Positions 43,105 through 51,191 of a stretch of 64,000 bases of DNA are shown here, in pieces. The notes under the pieces are model-generated. The model made no database searches, was not told the DNA's origin, and saw only the letters and a program-made list of their open reading frames with translations. The DNA is taken from the NCBI RefSeq assembly GCF_022647325.1, contig NZ_CP071405.1:3286001-3350000 (forward strand), read 5' to 3'. Position 1 is the stretch's first letter; the number at the start of each line of letters is the position of its first letter. The stretch comes from Pantoea deleyi (GTDB lineage: Bacteria; Pseudomonadota; Gammaproteobacteria; Enterobacterales; Enterobacteriaceae). The position numbers were made by a program, and so were the translations under genes.

Positions 43105-43821
43105 ATGCAGACCCCGCACATTCTTATCGTTGAAGACGAACTGGTCACGCGTAATACCCTCAAGAGCATTTTTGAGGCGGAAGGTTATGTGGTGTATGAG
43201 GCGACGGACGGTGCTGAAATGCATCAGGTGCTGACCGACAATGACGTAAACCTGGTGATCATGGACATCAACCTGCCCGGTAAAAACGGCCTGTTGCTGG
43301 CCCGTGAACTGCGTGAGCAGGCCAACGTCGCACTGATGTTCCTGACCGGCCGTGACAACGAAGTCGATAAAATTCTTGGTCTGGAAATTGGCGCTGACGA
43401 CTACATCACCAAACCGTTCAACCCGCGTGAGCTGACGATTCGTGCCCGCAACCTGCTGTCGCGCACCATGAACCTGGCGATGCCGGGCGAAGAGCGTCGT
43501 CAGGTCGAGAGTTATAAATTCAACGGCTGGGAGCTGGATATCAACAGCCGCTCACTGATCAACCCGAACGGCGAGCACTATAAGCTGCCGCGCAGTGAGT
43601 TCCGCGCCATGCTGCACTTCTGCGAAAATCCGGGCAAGATCCAGACCCGCGCCGATCTGCTGAAGAAAATGACCGGCCGCGATCTCAAGCCACACGATCG
43701 CACCGTCGATGTCACGATCCGCCGTATCCGTAAGCATTTCGAATCGACGCCGGATACCCCAGAGATCATCGCCACCATTCATGGTGAAGGCTATCGCTTC
43801 TGCGGTGATCTGCAGGAGTAA
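43105..43821 (+). CDS. arcA: Redox response regulator ArcA
   Basis: OmpR-family regulator phosphorylated by ArcB. It represses respiratory and TCA genes under low oxygen. The 238 residues equal E. coli. In the receiver domain, VEDELVTRN holds the acidic pocket, the phospho-acceptor aspartate is in [13 protein letters not shown] (about residue 54), and the conserved lysine is in [11 protein letters not shown]. The winged helix ([17 protein letters not shown]) is C-terminal. A bidirectional terminator separates it from creA. Confidence 0.98.
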   Translation: MQTPHILIVEDELVTRNTLKSIFEAEGYVVYEATDGAEMHQVLTDNDVNLVIMDINLPGKNGLLLARELREQANVALMFLTGRDNEVDKILGLEIGADDYITKPFNPRELTIRARNLLSRTMNLAMPGEERRQVESYKFNGWELDINSRSLINPNGEHYKLPRSEFRAMLHFCENPGKIQTRADLLKKMTGRDLKPHDRTVDVTIRRIRKHFESTPDTPEIIATIHGEGYRFCGDLQE

Positions 43822-43843
43822 CTGCCCGCCAGAGGCCGCCTGT

Positions 43844-43871
43844 AAAAAACGCCCCTGCGGGCGTTTTTTTT
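43844..43871. terminator. Bidirectional terminator between arcA and creA
   Basis: Stem CGCCC/GGGCG (loop CTGC) between A6 and T8 tracts, lying between the two convergent stop codons. Confidence 0.88.
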
Positions 43872-43889
43872 GTCCTCAATATGTCCGGC

Positions 43890-44363
43890 TTAGTGCCACG
43901 GCATAATCGGTACGGCGCTGAGCGCATTTTTCGGTGAGCCATCGACCATCTTATCGGAGTAGGTCAGATAGACCAGCGCGTTACGCTTCTGGTCGAAGAA
44001 ACGCACGACCTGCAGCTTTTTGAAGATCAGCGAGGTGCGCTGGCGGAAGACCACTTCCCCCTGCGCTTTGCCCTGGGCGATCTTCTCGCTCAGCTCGACC
44101 GGCCCAATCTGCTGGCAGGAAATCGCGGCATCAGACGTATCTTCTGCCAGCCCCAGCCCGCCTTTGATCCCGCCGGTTTTCGCCCGGCTGATATAACAGG
44201 TTACATTTTTCACGTCCGGATCGTCGAAAGCTTCGACAACAATCTTATGGTCAGGACCGAAAATTTTGAACACGGTATCGACCGAGCCGATCTGCTCGGC
44301 AAACAGCGGGCTGGAGAAGCTCAGGGTAGTGAGCGCAGCTAATATAAGACGCGATATTGTCAT
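43890..44363 (-). CDS. creA: Periplasmic protein CreA
   Basis: Small exported protein of unknown function. The start at [22 protein letters not shown] (44363) gives a signal peptide and 157 residues, the same length as E. coli. A longer frame to 44576 overlaps the rob promoter and has no match. Conserved core: [29 protein letters not shown], two cysteines (VTCYIS, ISCQQ) that could form a disulfide, and SAVPIMPW at the end. creBCD, the two-component genes normally next to it, are not present here. Confidence 0.93.
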   Translation of the reverse strand: MTISRLILAALTTLSFSSPLFAEQIGSVDTVFKIFGPDHKIVVEAFDDPDVKNVTCYISRAKTGGIKGGLGLAEDTSDAAISCQQIGPVELSEKIAQGKAQGEVVFRQRTSLIFKKLQVVRFFDQKRNALVYLTYSDKMVDGSPKNALSAVPIMPWH

Positions 44364-44556
44364 GGAGTTACCATTGCAAATGGAATAGATGAGAATGTAA
44401 TGTACTGTTAATCGATACAACGACCAAACCAAAACGGGTCTTAACCCGTCATGTTTTAGCACAACCTTCCCCGGAAAACGGCCCACGTCTTTTGTGCAAC
44501 GAGTGCTAATATTTTCGAGTGCGTTTAGCTGCCCCACCAGAGTATGAGGATGTTTT

Positions 44557-45438
44557 ATGGACCAAGCCGGTATCATTCGCGATTTGCTTGTCTGGCTGGA
44601 GAGCCATCTGGATCAACCCCTTTCACTGGATAACGTTGCCCAGAAAGCGGGTTACTCTAAGTGGCATCTGCAGAGGATGTTCAAAGACGTGACCGGGCAC
44701 GCCATCGGTGCCTATATCCGCGCCCGTCGCCTGTCGAAAGCCGCCGTGGCGCTGCGCCTGACCAGCCGCCCGATCCTGGATATCGCACTTCAGTATCGTT
44801 TTGATTCACAACAGACTTTTACTCGCGCCTTTAAAAAGCAGTTCGCTCAGACGCCAGCCTGGTATCGTCGCGCCTCTGACTGGAACTCATTCGGTATCCG
44901 CCCCCCTATCCGTCTGGATAATGAGGCGCAGCCGGAATCCGCTTTCGTGACGCTGCCGGAAACGGTGCTGGTGGGACAGACCCAGAACTACACCTGTACG
45001 CTGGAGCAGATTTCCAGCTACCGCGACGAGATGCGTATTCACTTCTGGAAGCAGTTCCTGCTGGAAACTGACACCGTGCCACCGGTGCTGTATGGCCTGC
45101 ATCAGGTGCGCGCCAGCCAGGAGAAAGATGACGAGCAGGAGATCCTCTACACCACGGCGGTACCGGCGGACGGCGCAGCCAGCCTCTTCTCCGGCCAGAA
45201 CGTGATTCTGGAAGCCGGGGATTATGTGCAATTCAGCTACAGCGGCCCCCGCGCCTGCCTGCAGGAGTTTATCCTGTTACTCTATGGCACCTGCATGCCC
45301 ACGCTGGGCCTGACCCGCCGTCAGGGGCAGGACATCGAACGCTTTTATACCCACGGTGGCAAAAAGCGCGCCGAGCCGCCGACAGAGATCCGCTGCGACT
45401 ATCTGATCCCTATCCGCCGCCAGGCGGCCGACAGCTAA
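44557..45438 (+). CDS. rob: Right-origin-binding transcription activator Rob
   Basis: AraC/XylS-family activator of the mar/sox/rob regulon for drug efflux and stress, activated by bile salts and dipyridyl. The 293-residue protein has an N-terminal dual helix-turn-helix ([30 protein letters not shown], then [24 protein letters not shown]) and a C-terminal GyrI-like effector domain. E. coli has 289. Divergent from creA. Confidence 0.95.
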   Translation: MDQAGIIRDLLVWLESHLDQPLSLDNVAQKAGYSKWHLQRMFKDVTGHAIGAYIRARRLSKAAVALRLTSRPILDIALQYRFDSQQTFTRAFKKQFAQTPAWYRRASDWNSFGIRPPIRLDNEAQPESAFVTLPETVLVGQTQNYTCTLEQISSYRDEMRIHFWKQFLLETDTVPPVLYGLHQVRASQEKDDEQEILYTTAVPADGAASLFSGQNVILEAGDYVQFSYSGPRACLQEFILLLYGTCMPTLGLTRRQGQDIERFYTHGGKKRAEPPTEIRCDYLIPIRRQAADS

Positions 45439-45476
45439 GATCGGGGCTGCCGTTCTCGTAACGGCAGCCTGCAGGA

Positions 45477-46124
45477 TTAGCGCTGCAGCTCGTCGAGCGC
45501 GGGGGCATCCAGATGAGACACATCCCCCGCCGTCTCCACAATCCAGCCTTCCGCCAGCCAGGCGCTCTGCTGATAATCCACCCGTGACAGTGAGCAGTTA
45601 CGCAGGCGCAGACGACGCTCCGCATAGGCGGGCAGCCCCAGAATCGTACTGACCAGTGACCCCAGCGCCATCCCGTGGCTGACCAGCAGCGGACGGCTGC
45701 CGGCAGGCAGGTCGAGACAGGCATTGAGCGCGGCGTGCATGCGCGTCGCCATCTCCGACATCGACTCGCCCTGCGGGATGCGGCCGCCTTCGGTGCCGTT
45801 GACCAGCGTGGCGCGCCACTGCTCCTCTTCGGCGGTCAGACCATCCAGCGGACGTTTCTCCAGCACACCCATATTCAGCTCACGCAGCCGCGCATCCAGC
45901 GTTACGCCGCAGCCACAGGCATCCGCAATAATCTCCGCAGTGCGGCGCGTCCGTCCCAGATCGCTGGCGATCACATGGGTAATCCCCAGCTGTTTGACGC
46001 GCTCACCCACCTGCCGGGCTTGCTGCTCACCTTTTTCCGTCAATGGACTGTCAGACTGGCCCTGAATGCGGCGCTCCGCATTCCATACCGTTTCACCGTG
46101 ACGAACAAGATAGACCTGTAGCAT
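45477..46124 (-). CDS. gpmB: Histidine phosphatase superfamily protein GpmB
   Basis: Annotated as probable phosphoglycerate mutase, but the family members often act as broad phosphatases. The 215-residue protein has the phosphohistidine loop LVRHGETVWNAERRIQGQSDSPLTEKG at the N-terminus and the second catalytic histidine in LLVSHGMALGSL. Length matches E. coli (215). It converges on rob. Confidence 0.93.
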   Translation of the reverse strand: MLQVYLVRHGETVWNAERRIQGQSDSPLTEKGEQQARQVGERVKQLGITHVIASDLGRTRRTAEIIADACGCGVTLDARLRELNMGVLEKRPLDGLTAEEEQWRATLVNGTEGGRIPQGESMSEMATRMHAALNACLDLPAGSRPLLVSHGMALGSLVSTILGLPAYAERRLRLRNCSLSRVDYQQSAWLAEGWIVETAGDVSHLDAPALDELQR

Positions 46125-46161
46125 GTTAGTTTCCGTTATACTGCGACAAAATCGCTTTAGA

Positions 46162-46310
46162 GCCTGTCCCGACAGGCGTCATTGTTGCAGGCAGTCCGGG
46201 CGGAGCCAGTGCGGAACGACCCGACGTACGGTGAGTACGTGAGGCGCAGGAGCACTGTTCCGGCTCAGACTGACAGATAAAATGGCCTGAGGGCCAGGCG
46301 CTTAATCACC
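46162..46310. repeat. Structured intergenic element between gpmB and yjjX
   Basis: This segment is rich in inverted repeats. GCCTGTC and GACAGGC abut at 46162-46177. Nested arms GAGCC/GGCTC (46203-46207 with 46262-46266), GGAAC/GTTCC (46213-46217 with 46257-46261) and CGTAC/GTACG (46225-46229 with 46235-46239) follow. AGTGC/GCACT offers an alternative pairing. TGGCC/GGCCA lies near 46283-46296. There is no coding frame. It may be a dispersed intergenic repeat or a structured RNA; no other copy was seen in this window. Confidence 0.45.
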
Positions 46311-46327
46311 TGAGGGTTCAATCAATT

Positions 46328-46846
46328 ATGTACCATGTTGTCGCAGCCACAACCAACCCAGCGAAGATTCACGCGATTGCGCAGGCATTCAGCGACGTTT
46401 TCGGCGAAGGATCCTGCCATATCGAAGGGGTCGAGGTCGAGAGTGGCGTTGCCGCACAGCCGTTAACTCATCTCGAAACACGAACCGGCGCACGCCAGCG
46501 CGTGATGAATGCCCGTCAGGTTCGTCCTGAAGCGGCGTTCTGGGTCGCGATTGAGGCGGGGATTGAAGAGGATTGTGCGTTTGCCTGGATGGTGGTGGAG
46601 AATCAGAAGCAGCGTGGCGAATCGCGGTCAGCCAGCTTCACCCTGCCGCCCGCCGTTCTGGCGGGCCTGCGCGAAGGCCGTGAGCTGGGCGAGGAGATGG
46701 CGCGCTTAACCGGCATCGAGAATATCAAACAGAAGGGCGGCGCGATCGGCGCGTTTACGCATGGCCTGCTCAGCCGCTCCAGCGTCTATCATCAGGCGCT
46801 GATTCTGGCGCTCTGCCCGTTCGTCCATCCGCTCTATCAGCAGTGA
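46328..46846 (+). CDS. yjjX: Inosine/xanthosine triphosphatase YjjX
   Basis: House-cleaning phosphatase acting on ITP and XTP, thought to prevent misincorporation under oxidative stress. The 172-residue protein has [17 protein letters not shown] at the N-terminus, the [10 protein letters not shown] motif and the [27 protein letters not shown]-terminal segment, matching E. coli (170). Its TGA directly abuts the trpR stop on the other strand. Confidence 0.95.
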   Translation: MYHVVAATTNPAKIHAIAQAFSDVFGEGSCHIEGVEVESGVAAQPLTHLETRTGARQRVMNARQVRPEAAFWVAIEAGIEEDCAFAWMVVENQKQRGESRSASFTLPPAVLAGLREGRELGEEMARLTGIENIKQKGGAIGAFTHGLLSRSSVYHQALILALCPFVHPLYQQ

Positions 46847-47167
46847 TCAGGCGCGGCCCAGACGCGCTTCCAGCCAGCGTTTCAGCTCCGGCGGCGCCTC
46901 TTTCAGGCTGTTGGATCCCCGGGTAATGGTCGCGATGCCGACGCCAAGCTCATTTTTCAGCTCGCGCTGGCTCATCTCGCCGTTCATTAACTCTTCGATG
47001 ATCCGCAGGCGGGTGCCGAACGCTTCGCGCTCGTCGGGCGTCATCATCAGCTGCAGCAGAGGCAGCGCATGGCCATCCGCAAAGGCCTGCTGCATCAGCA
47101 GGACAACGCGCTGCCAGCTATCGTCTGTCGGATGCGCATCGGCAGAGGGGGATTCAGAATGGGTCAT
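46847..47167 (-). CDS. trpR: Trp operon repressor TrpR
   Basis: Tryptophan-dependent repressor of trp, aroH, mtr and its own gene. The 106-residue, all-helical protein has the helix-turn-helix [25 protein letters not shown] (about residues 65-90), and [25 protein letters not shown] forms the dimer core. E. coli has 108. A TrpR operator lies directly upstream, so autoregulation is expected. It follows slt in the same direction. Confidence 0.96.
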   Translation of the reverse strand: MTHSESPSADAHPTDDSWQRVVLLMQQAFADGHALPLLQLMMTPDEREAFGTRLRIIEELMNGEMSQRELKNELGVGIATITRGSNSLKEAPPELKRWLEARLGRA

Positions 47168-47173
47168 GGAGAG

Positions 47174-47203
47174 GCTTCCGTACTCGCTAAAGAGTACGGA
47201 AGC
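47174..47203 (-). promoter_or_regulatory. TrpR operator upstream of trpR
   Basis: The core GTACTCTTTAGCGAGTAC on the minus strand equals the E. coli trpR operator as I recall it. Here it lies in a longer perfect dyad with 12-bp arms (GCTTCCGTACTC and its complement) around a 6-base centre. It ends 6 bases before the trpR ATG and begins 10 bases after the slt stop. Confidence 0.88.
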
Positions 47204-47212
47204 TTAGCACAG

Positions 47213-49132
47213 CTAGTAACGGCGATTCCACTCAGCATCTGACAGGATCCGGTCAGGCTTGCCCATGAAGTGACGATAGTAGGCGTCATACGCCAGGACG
47301 TTCTTCACGTAGCCGCGCGTTTCTGAGAAGGGGATTGTCTCGATAAACGCCACGGCATCCAGATTGCCGGCACTGATTTTCTGCCAGCTCCGCACCCTGC
47401 CCGGCCCGGCATTGTACGCCGCCGAAGCAAAGATCCGGTTCTGGCTGAACTGCTGATAGACATACTCCAGATACTGAGTGCCGATCTGGATATTGGTTTC
47501 CGGATCGAGCAGCTGGCTGACGTTGCTGTAGCCCGGAATGTTATACATCTTCACGGTGTGCGCCGCGGTGGCGGGCATGATCTGCATCAGACCGCTGGCA
47601 CCGACCGGCGAACGGGCTTTGGGGTTCCAGGCGCTCTCCTGACGCGAGATCGCCATCGCATAGCTCGGCGGGATCTGCTTCACGTCGGTATTACGCTCAT
47701 AGACGCTCTGCCATGCCAGCGGGAAACGCTCCTTCAGGCTGTCCCACATTTTGGCCGTGATGGTCGCCTGCACGCTGAGATCCCACCAGTCCTGTTCGTT
47801 GGCGTAACGCGCCAGCATCTGCTGCTGGATGTGCGTGCGGCTGCCGATCAGATTGCTCCATTCGCTGCGTGCCAGATTATCCAGCCCCCAGTACATCAGT
47901 TCGCGAACACGGGCCAGTTCGGGGCCCTGCACCGTGGCGCTGTCTGGCTTCGGCGCTTCATCCACCTGCAGCGGATAATCCACGCCCAGCCGCTGGGCGG
48001 CCACCATCGGATAGAAGCCGCGCGCCTGCATCAGCTTACGCAGGATCTCTTCCGCTTCCTCTTTGCGCCCTTTCTCAAACAGCAGATCGGCCTGCCAGTA
48101 TTGCCACTCATCTTTCTCTTTGGCTTCCAGCGGCAGACGGGCGATCCAGGTGTTCAGGCCACGCCGGTCATGCTGCGTGAGCGCCAGGCGAATCCGGCGT
48201 TCCAGCAGCGCGGTCGACTCGCTGTTCATCACCACCGCGTCACGCCAGCGCGCCTGCTCTGAGGTGAGATCGCTGCCCATCATGCGCCAGACCACGATCT
48301 CCTTCAGCGCCTGTTCATCCTCCGGCCCCATCTTCTGCGCCCGGACCAGGATCGGGATCAGGCTGCGGGCGTTTTCCATGTCCTGCCGCGCCACGCGGGT
48401 AAAGGCGTAGATCGTCGCCTGGCGGGTGAAGTCAGTTGGCCCGACGCTGCTGGCGAAGGTGCTGACCGTCAGCGGATCCTGCTGCAGCGCCTGCACCGCG
48501 TCAGACATGGTCTGATAATCGGCCGGCAGCGTTTTCGCCAGATAGCTCACCAGGCTGTCATTACCGGCCTTCATCGCCAGCCGGATACGTTCCAGGATGG
48601 TAATCGGTGAGAGCTGACCGGAAGACTGCCAGACCGAGAAGAGCTTATCGCAGTCCGCAGGCAGCGCCGTGCCGCGCAGCCAGATCTGCTTCGCACCGTC
48701 GAACGCGGCCTGCTGCTGGCCGGTGGCCCATTTCGCGTAGTACCAGTTGCAGCGCGCCTGCACCGGCTTAGGTTCAGTCGGGCTGAAGTTCAGCACGCCC
48801 TGCCAGTCCTGGCGGTAAGCCAGCACGTTGATAAAGCGGGTGCTGAGCGATCGCGCAGGCGGCAGCGTCGGATACTGGCGAATAAAGTTCTGCACGGCCA
48901 GCGCGGTCTCCTGATCGAGATCCTGCGCCAGCAGGCGATACTGCAGATAAGGGTAAAGCGGATAATCCTGCAGCGTCGGCAGGAGCTGATCCACGGTGGC
49001 CATCTGGTTGCTGTCCCAGGCCTGTTTAATTTGTTGATAACGTTGCCGTTGTTGATCAAGCGAATCGGCCCATGCGCTGCTGGCCGTGCCGGCCAGGCAG
49101 ATCCCTATCATCCAGTTACGCCACTTCACCAC
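47213..49132 (-). CDS. slt: Soluble lytic murein transglycosylase Slt70
   Basis: Periplasmic exolytic transglycosylase releasing anhydro-muropeptides. The 639-residue protein has a signal peptide (ending SSAWA), a long alpha-helical ring domain (about residues 25-450) and a C-terminal goose-lysozyme-like domain. The catalytic glutamate is in MAISRQESAWNPKARSPVGASG, followed by LMQIMPATA and the AYNAGPGRV motif. E. coli has 645. It is divergent from the urea operon, which takes the place of ettA beside slt in K-12. Confidence 0.96.
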   Translation of the reverse strand: MVKWRNWMIGICLAGTASSAWADSLDQQRQRYQQIKQAWDSNQMATVDQLLPTLQDYPLYPYLQYRLLAQDLDQETALAVQNFIRQYPTLPPARSLSTRFINVLAYRQDWQGVLNFSPTEPKPVQARCNWYYAKWATGQQQAAFDGAKQIWLRGTALPADCDKLFSVWQSSGQLSPITILERIRLAMKAGNDSLVSYLAKTLPADYQTMSDAVQALQQDPLTVSTFASSVGPTDFTRQATIYAFTRVARQDMENARSLIPILVRAQKMGPEDEQALKEIVVWRMMGSDLTSEQARWRDAVVMNSESTALLERRIRLALTQHDRRGLNTWIARLPLEAKEKDEWQYWQADLLFEKGRKEEAEEILRKLMQARGFYPMVAAQRLGVDYPLQVDEAPKPDSATVQGPELARVRELMYWGLDNLARSEWSNLIGSRTHIQQQMLARYANEQDWWDLSVQATITAKMWDSLKERFPLAWQSVYERNTDVKQIPPSYAMAISRQESAWNPKARSPVGASGLMQIMPATAAHTVKMYNIPGYSNVSQLLDPETNIQIGTQYLEYVYQQFSQNRIFASAAYNAGPGRVRSWQKISAGNLDAVAFIETIPFSETRGYVKNVLAYDAYYRHFMGKPDRILSDAEWNRRY

Positions 49133-49345
49133 GTAAATCTCCTCTGTTGCTGGGCCCGGCGAACTGCCAGACAGTCTTCATGCTAACCAGGCCACCGGAC
49201 TCTTGCCATGTTCTTCACAAAATTTACGCACCACGCCCCCCGGCGCACCGCTATCGCTCAGGCTGCGCGCCGCGATTGTGCAAATTATCATCAGAAAATC
49301 TTATCACCACCGTCATTAACCCGTTGAATCAGCGCGTTAAAAAAC

Positions 49346-49361
49346 TGGCACACCCTTTGCT
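49346..49361 (+). promoter_or_regulatory. Sigma-54 promoter of the urea operon
   Basis: TGGCAC-N5-TTGC with a following T: GG at -24 and GC at -12, exact for the sigma-54 consensus. The predicted transcription start is near 49371, about 31 bases before the atzF ATG chosen. Sigma-54 promoters need an enhancer-binding protein, and NtrC is the obvious candidate for a nitrogen-scavenging operon. I did not see a convincing NtrC palindrome in the 213 bases between the slt start and the promoter. Confidence 0.82.
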
Positions 49362-49401
49362 CTGTTGAATGCCATCTTGTATACCAGCTGGAATTCTTCT
49401 T

Positions 49402-51189
49402 ATGACATCGACCATTGGCCTGACGCTTCACGCCTGGCAGCAGCGCATTCAGCAGGCACCGCAGCAGATTAGCGCCCTGCTCAACGCACACCTGGCGGAG
49501 ATCGATCCGCAGGATAACGCCTGGATCACCCTGGCGACACCGGATCAGTTAGCGGCACAGATTGCGCCACTGCTGGCGAACTATCAGCGCGATCCTGCGG
49601 CGCTGCCGCTGTTTGGGATACCGTTCGCGGTCAAAGACAACATTGATGTGGCGGGCTGGCCCACCAGCGCCGCCTGCCCCGCCTTTACCTACACCGCCCG
49701 TGAGGATGCGGTGGCTGTCGCCCGGCTGAAAGCCGCTGGCGCGGTGGTCATCGGCAAAACCAACCTCGATCAGTTCGCGACCGGTCTGGTGGGCACCCGT
49801 TCGCCTTACGGAGCGGTCTGCAATACCTTCGATGCCGACTATGTCAGCGGCGGCTCCAGCTCTGGCTCGGCGTCGGTGCTGGCGCGCGGACTGGTCGCTT
49901 TTTCACTCGGCACCGATACGGCCGGATCGGGTCGTGTCCCGGCGGGTTTCAACAACATCGTCGGCCTCAAACCGACCAAAGGCTGGTTCTCTGCGCGCGG
50001 CGTGGTGCCCGCCTGTCGGCTTAACGACACCATCTCAGTCTTTGCGCTGACGGCCGAAGATGCCTTTACCGTCGCCACGCTCATGGGCGGCTATGACAGC
50101 GGCGACGCCTATTCGCGCGTCAACCCGCGCACCGCCCCGGCCAGCCTGCCCGCCCGTCCTCACTTTGCTATCCCGGCCGATCCGGCCTTTTTTGATGATG
50201 CTGCTGCCGAAGCCGCCTGGGATCGGGCGCTGGAGGCCCTGCAGGCGGGCGGCGCGACGCTGCACCCCATCGACTTCACTCCGTTCCGTCAGCTGGCTGA
50301 ACAGCTCTATTACGGCCCCTGGGTCGCCGAACGCACGGCGGCGGTGGGCGAAATGCTCGACCAGATGGAGCCGGTCGTGCAGAACATCATCGCCAGCGGG
50401 CTGAACTACAGCGCGGTGGAGGCGTTTAAAGCGGAGTATCTGCGCGCCGACCTGACGCGCCAGATCCAGCAGGCCCTGGCCCCCTTTGACGCGCTGGTGG
50501 TGCCGACCTCGCCCACCATCCACACCCTGGAAGAGATGAAGCAGGAGCCCGTCCACTACAACTCGCAGTTTGGCACCTACACCAACTTTACCAACCTGGC
50601 CGACCTCGCCGCGCTGGCGCTGCCCGCGCCGTTCCGCAACGACGACCTGCCGGCGGGCATCACGCTGATCGCGCCGGCCTGGCACGATCGGGCGCTGGCC
50701 GGGTTTGGCCTGCGCTGGCAGCAGCAACTGACCCTGCCGCTGGGCGCCACCGGTCAGCCCTTCCCGGCCAGACGCGCCACGCTGCCCACCTCTGCTGATC
50801 ACGTCCGGCTGGCGGTGGTGGGTGCCCATCTCACCGGCATGCCGCTCAATTTCGAGCTTACCGAACGTCAGGCGGTGTGGGTCGAGGAGACGCAGACCGC
50901 ACCCCACTACCGCCTGTTTGCCCTGCTGGAGGGGGCGATCAAAAAGCCGGGCCTGATGCGTGATCAACAGGGCGCCGCGATCGCCGTGGAGCTGTGGGAC
51001 ATTCCGCTGGCGCGCTTCGGCGAGTTTGTGGCCGGGATCCCGGCGCCGCTGGGGATCGGCAACCTGACGCTGGCCGATGGCCGGGTCGTCAAAGGCTTTA
51101 TCTGCGAAGGCGCGGCGCTGAACGGCGCGCTGGAGATCACTGAAACGGGCGGCTGGCGCAACTGGCTGGCATCACAGGGGAGTCACTGA
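49402..51189 (+). CDS. atzF: Allophanate hydrolase
   Basis: Hydrolyses allophanate, the urea carboxylase product, to two ammonia and two CO2. The 595-residue protein is an amidase-signature enzyme: the catalytic lysine is in FAVKDNID (about residue 77), the Ser-cisSer-Lys region is GGSSSGSASVLA, and GTDTAGSGRVPAGF follows. The C-terminal 120 residues (VGAHLTGMPLNFELTERQA to the end) are the AtzF-specific domain. I chose the ATG at 49402 because the alternative at 49369 falls upstream of the start predicted from the sigma-54 promoter. uca follows 2 bases later. Confidence 0.93.
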   Translation: MTSTIGLTLHAWQQRIQQAPQQISALLNAHLAEIDPQDNAWITLATPDQLAAQIAPLLANYQRDPAALPLFGIPFAVKDNIDVAGWPTSAACPAFTYTAREDAVAVARLKAAGAVVIGKTNLDQFATGLVGTRSPYGAVCNTFDADYVSGGSSSGSASVLARGLVAFSLGTDTAGSGRVPAGFNNIVGLKPTKGWFSARGVVPACRLNDTISVFALTAEDAFTVATLMGGYDSGDAYSRVNPRTAPASLPARPHFAIPADPAFFDDAAAEAAWDRALEALQAGGATLHPIDFTPFRQLAEQLYYGPWVAERTAAVGEMLDQMEPVVQNIIASGLNYSAVEAFKAEYLRADLTRQIQQALAPFDALVVPTSPTIHTLEEMKQEPVHYNSQFGTYTNFTNLADLAALALPAPFRNDDLPAGITLIAPAWHDRALAGFGLRWQQQLTLPLGATGQPFPARRATLPTSADHVRLAVVGAHLTGMPLNFELTERQAVWVEETQTAPHYRLFALLEGAIKKPGLMRDQQGAAIAVELWDIPLARFGEFVAGIPAPLGIGNLTLADGRVVKGFICEGAALNGALEITETGGWRNWLASQGSH

Positions 51190-51191
51190 TC

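Noticed and set aside
44364..44576. 71-residue N-terminal extension of creA
   Set aside because: It would overlap the rob start and place the signal peptide internally. The 157-residue form matches the family.
49133..49401. Possible ykkC guanidine riboswitch or NtrC palindrome upstream of atzF
   Set aside because: I looked for the conserved ykkC segments and for GCACC-N5-GGTGC-type dyads and found only isolated half-sites such as GCACC. Not strong enough to call.
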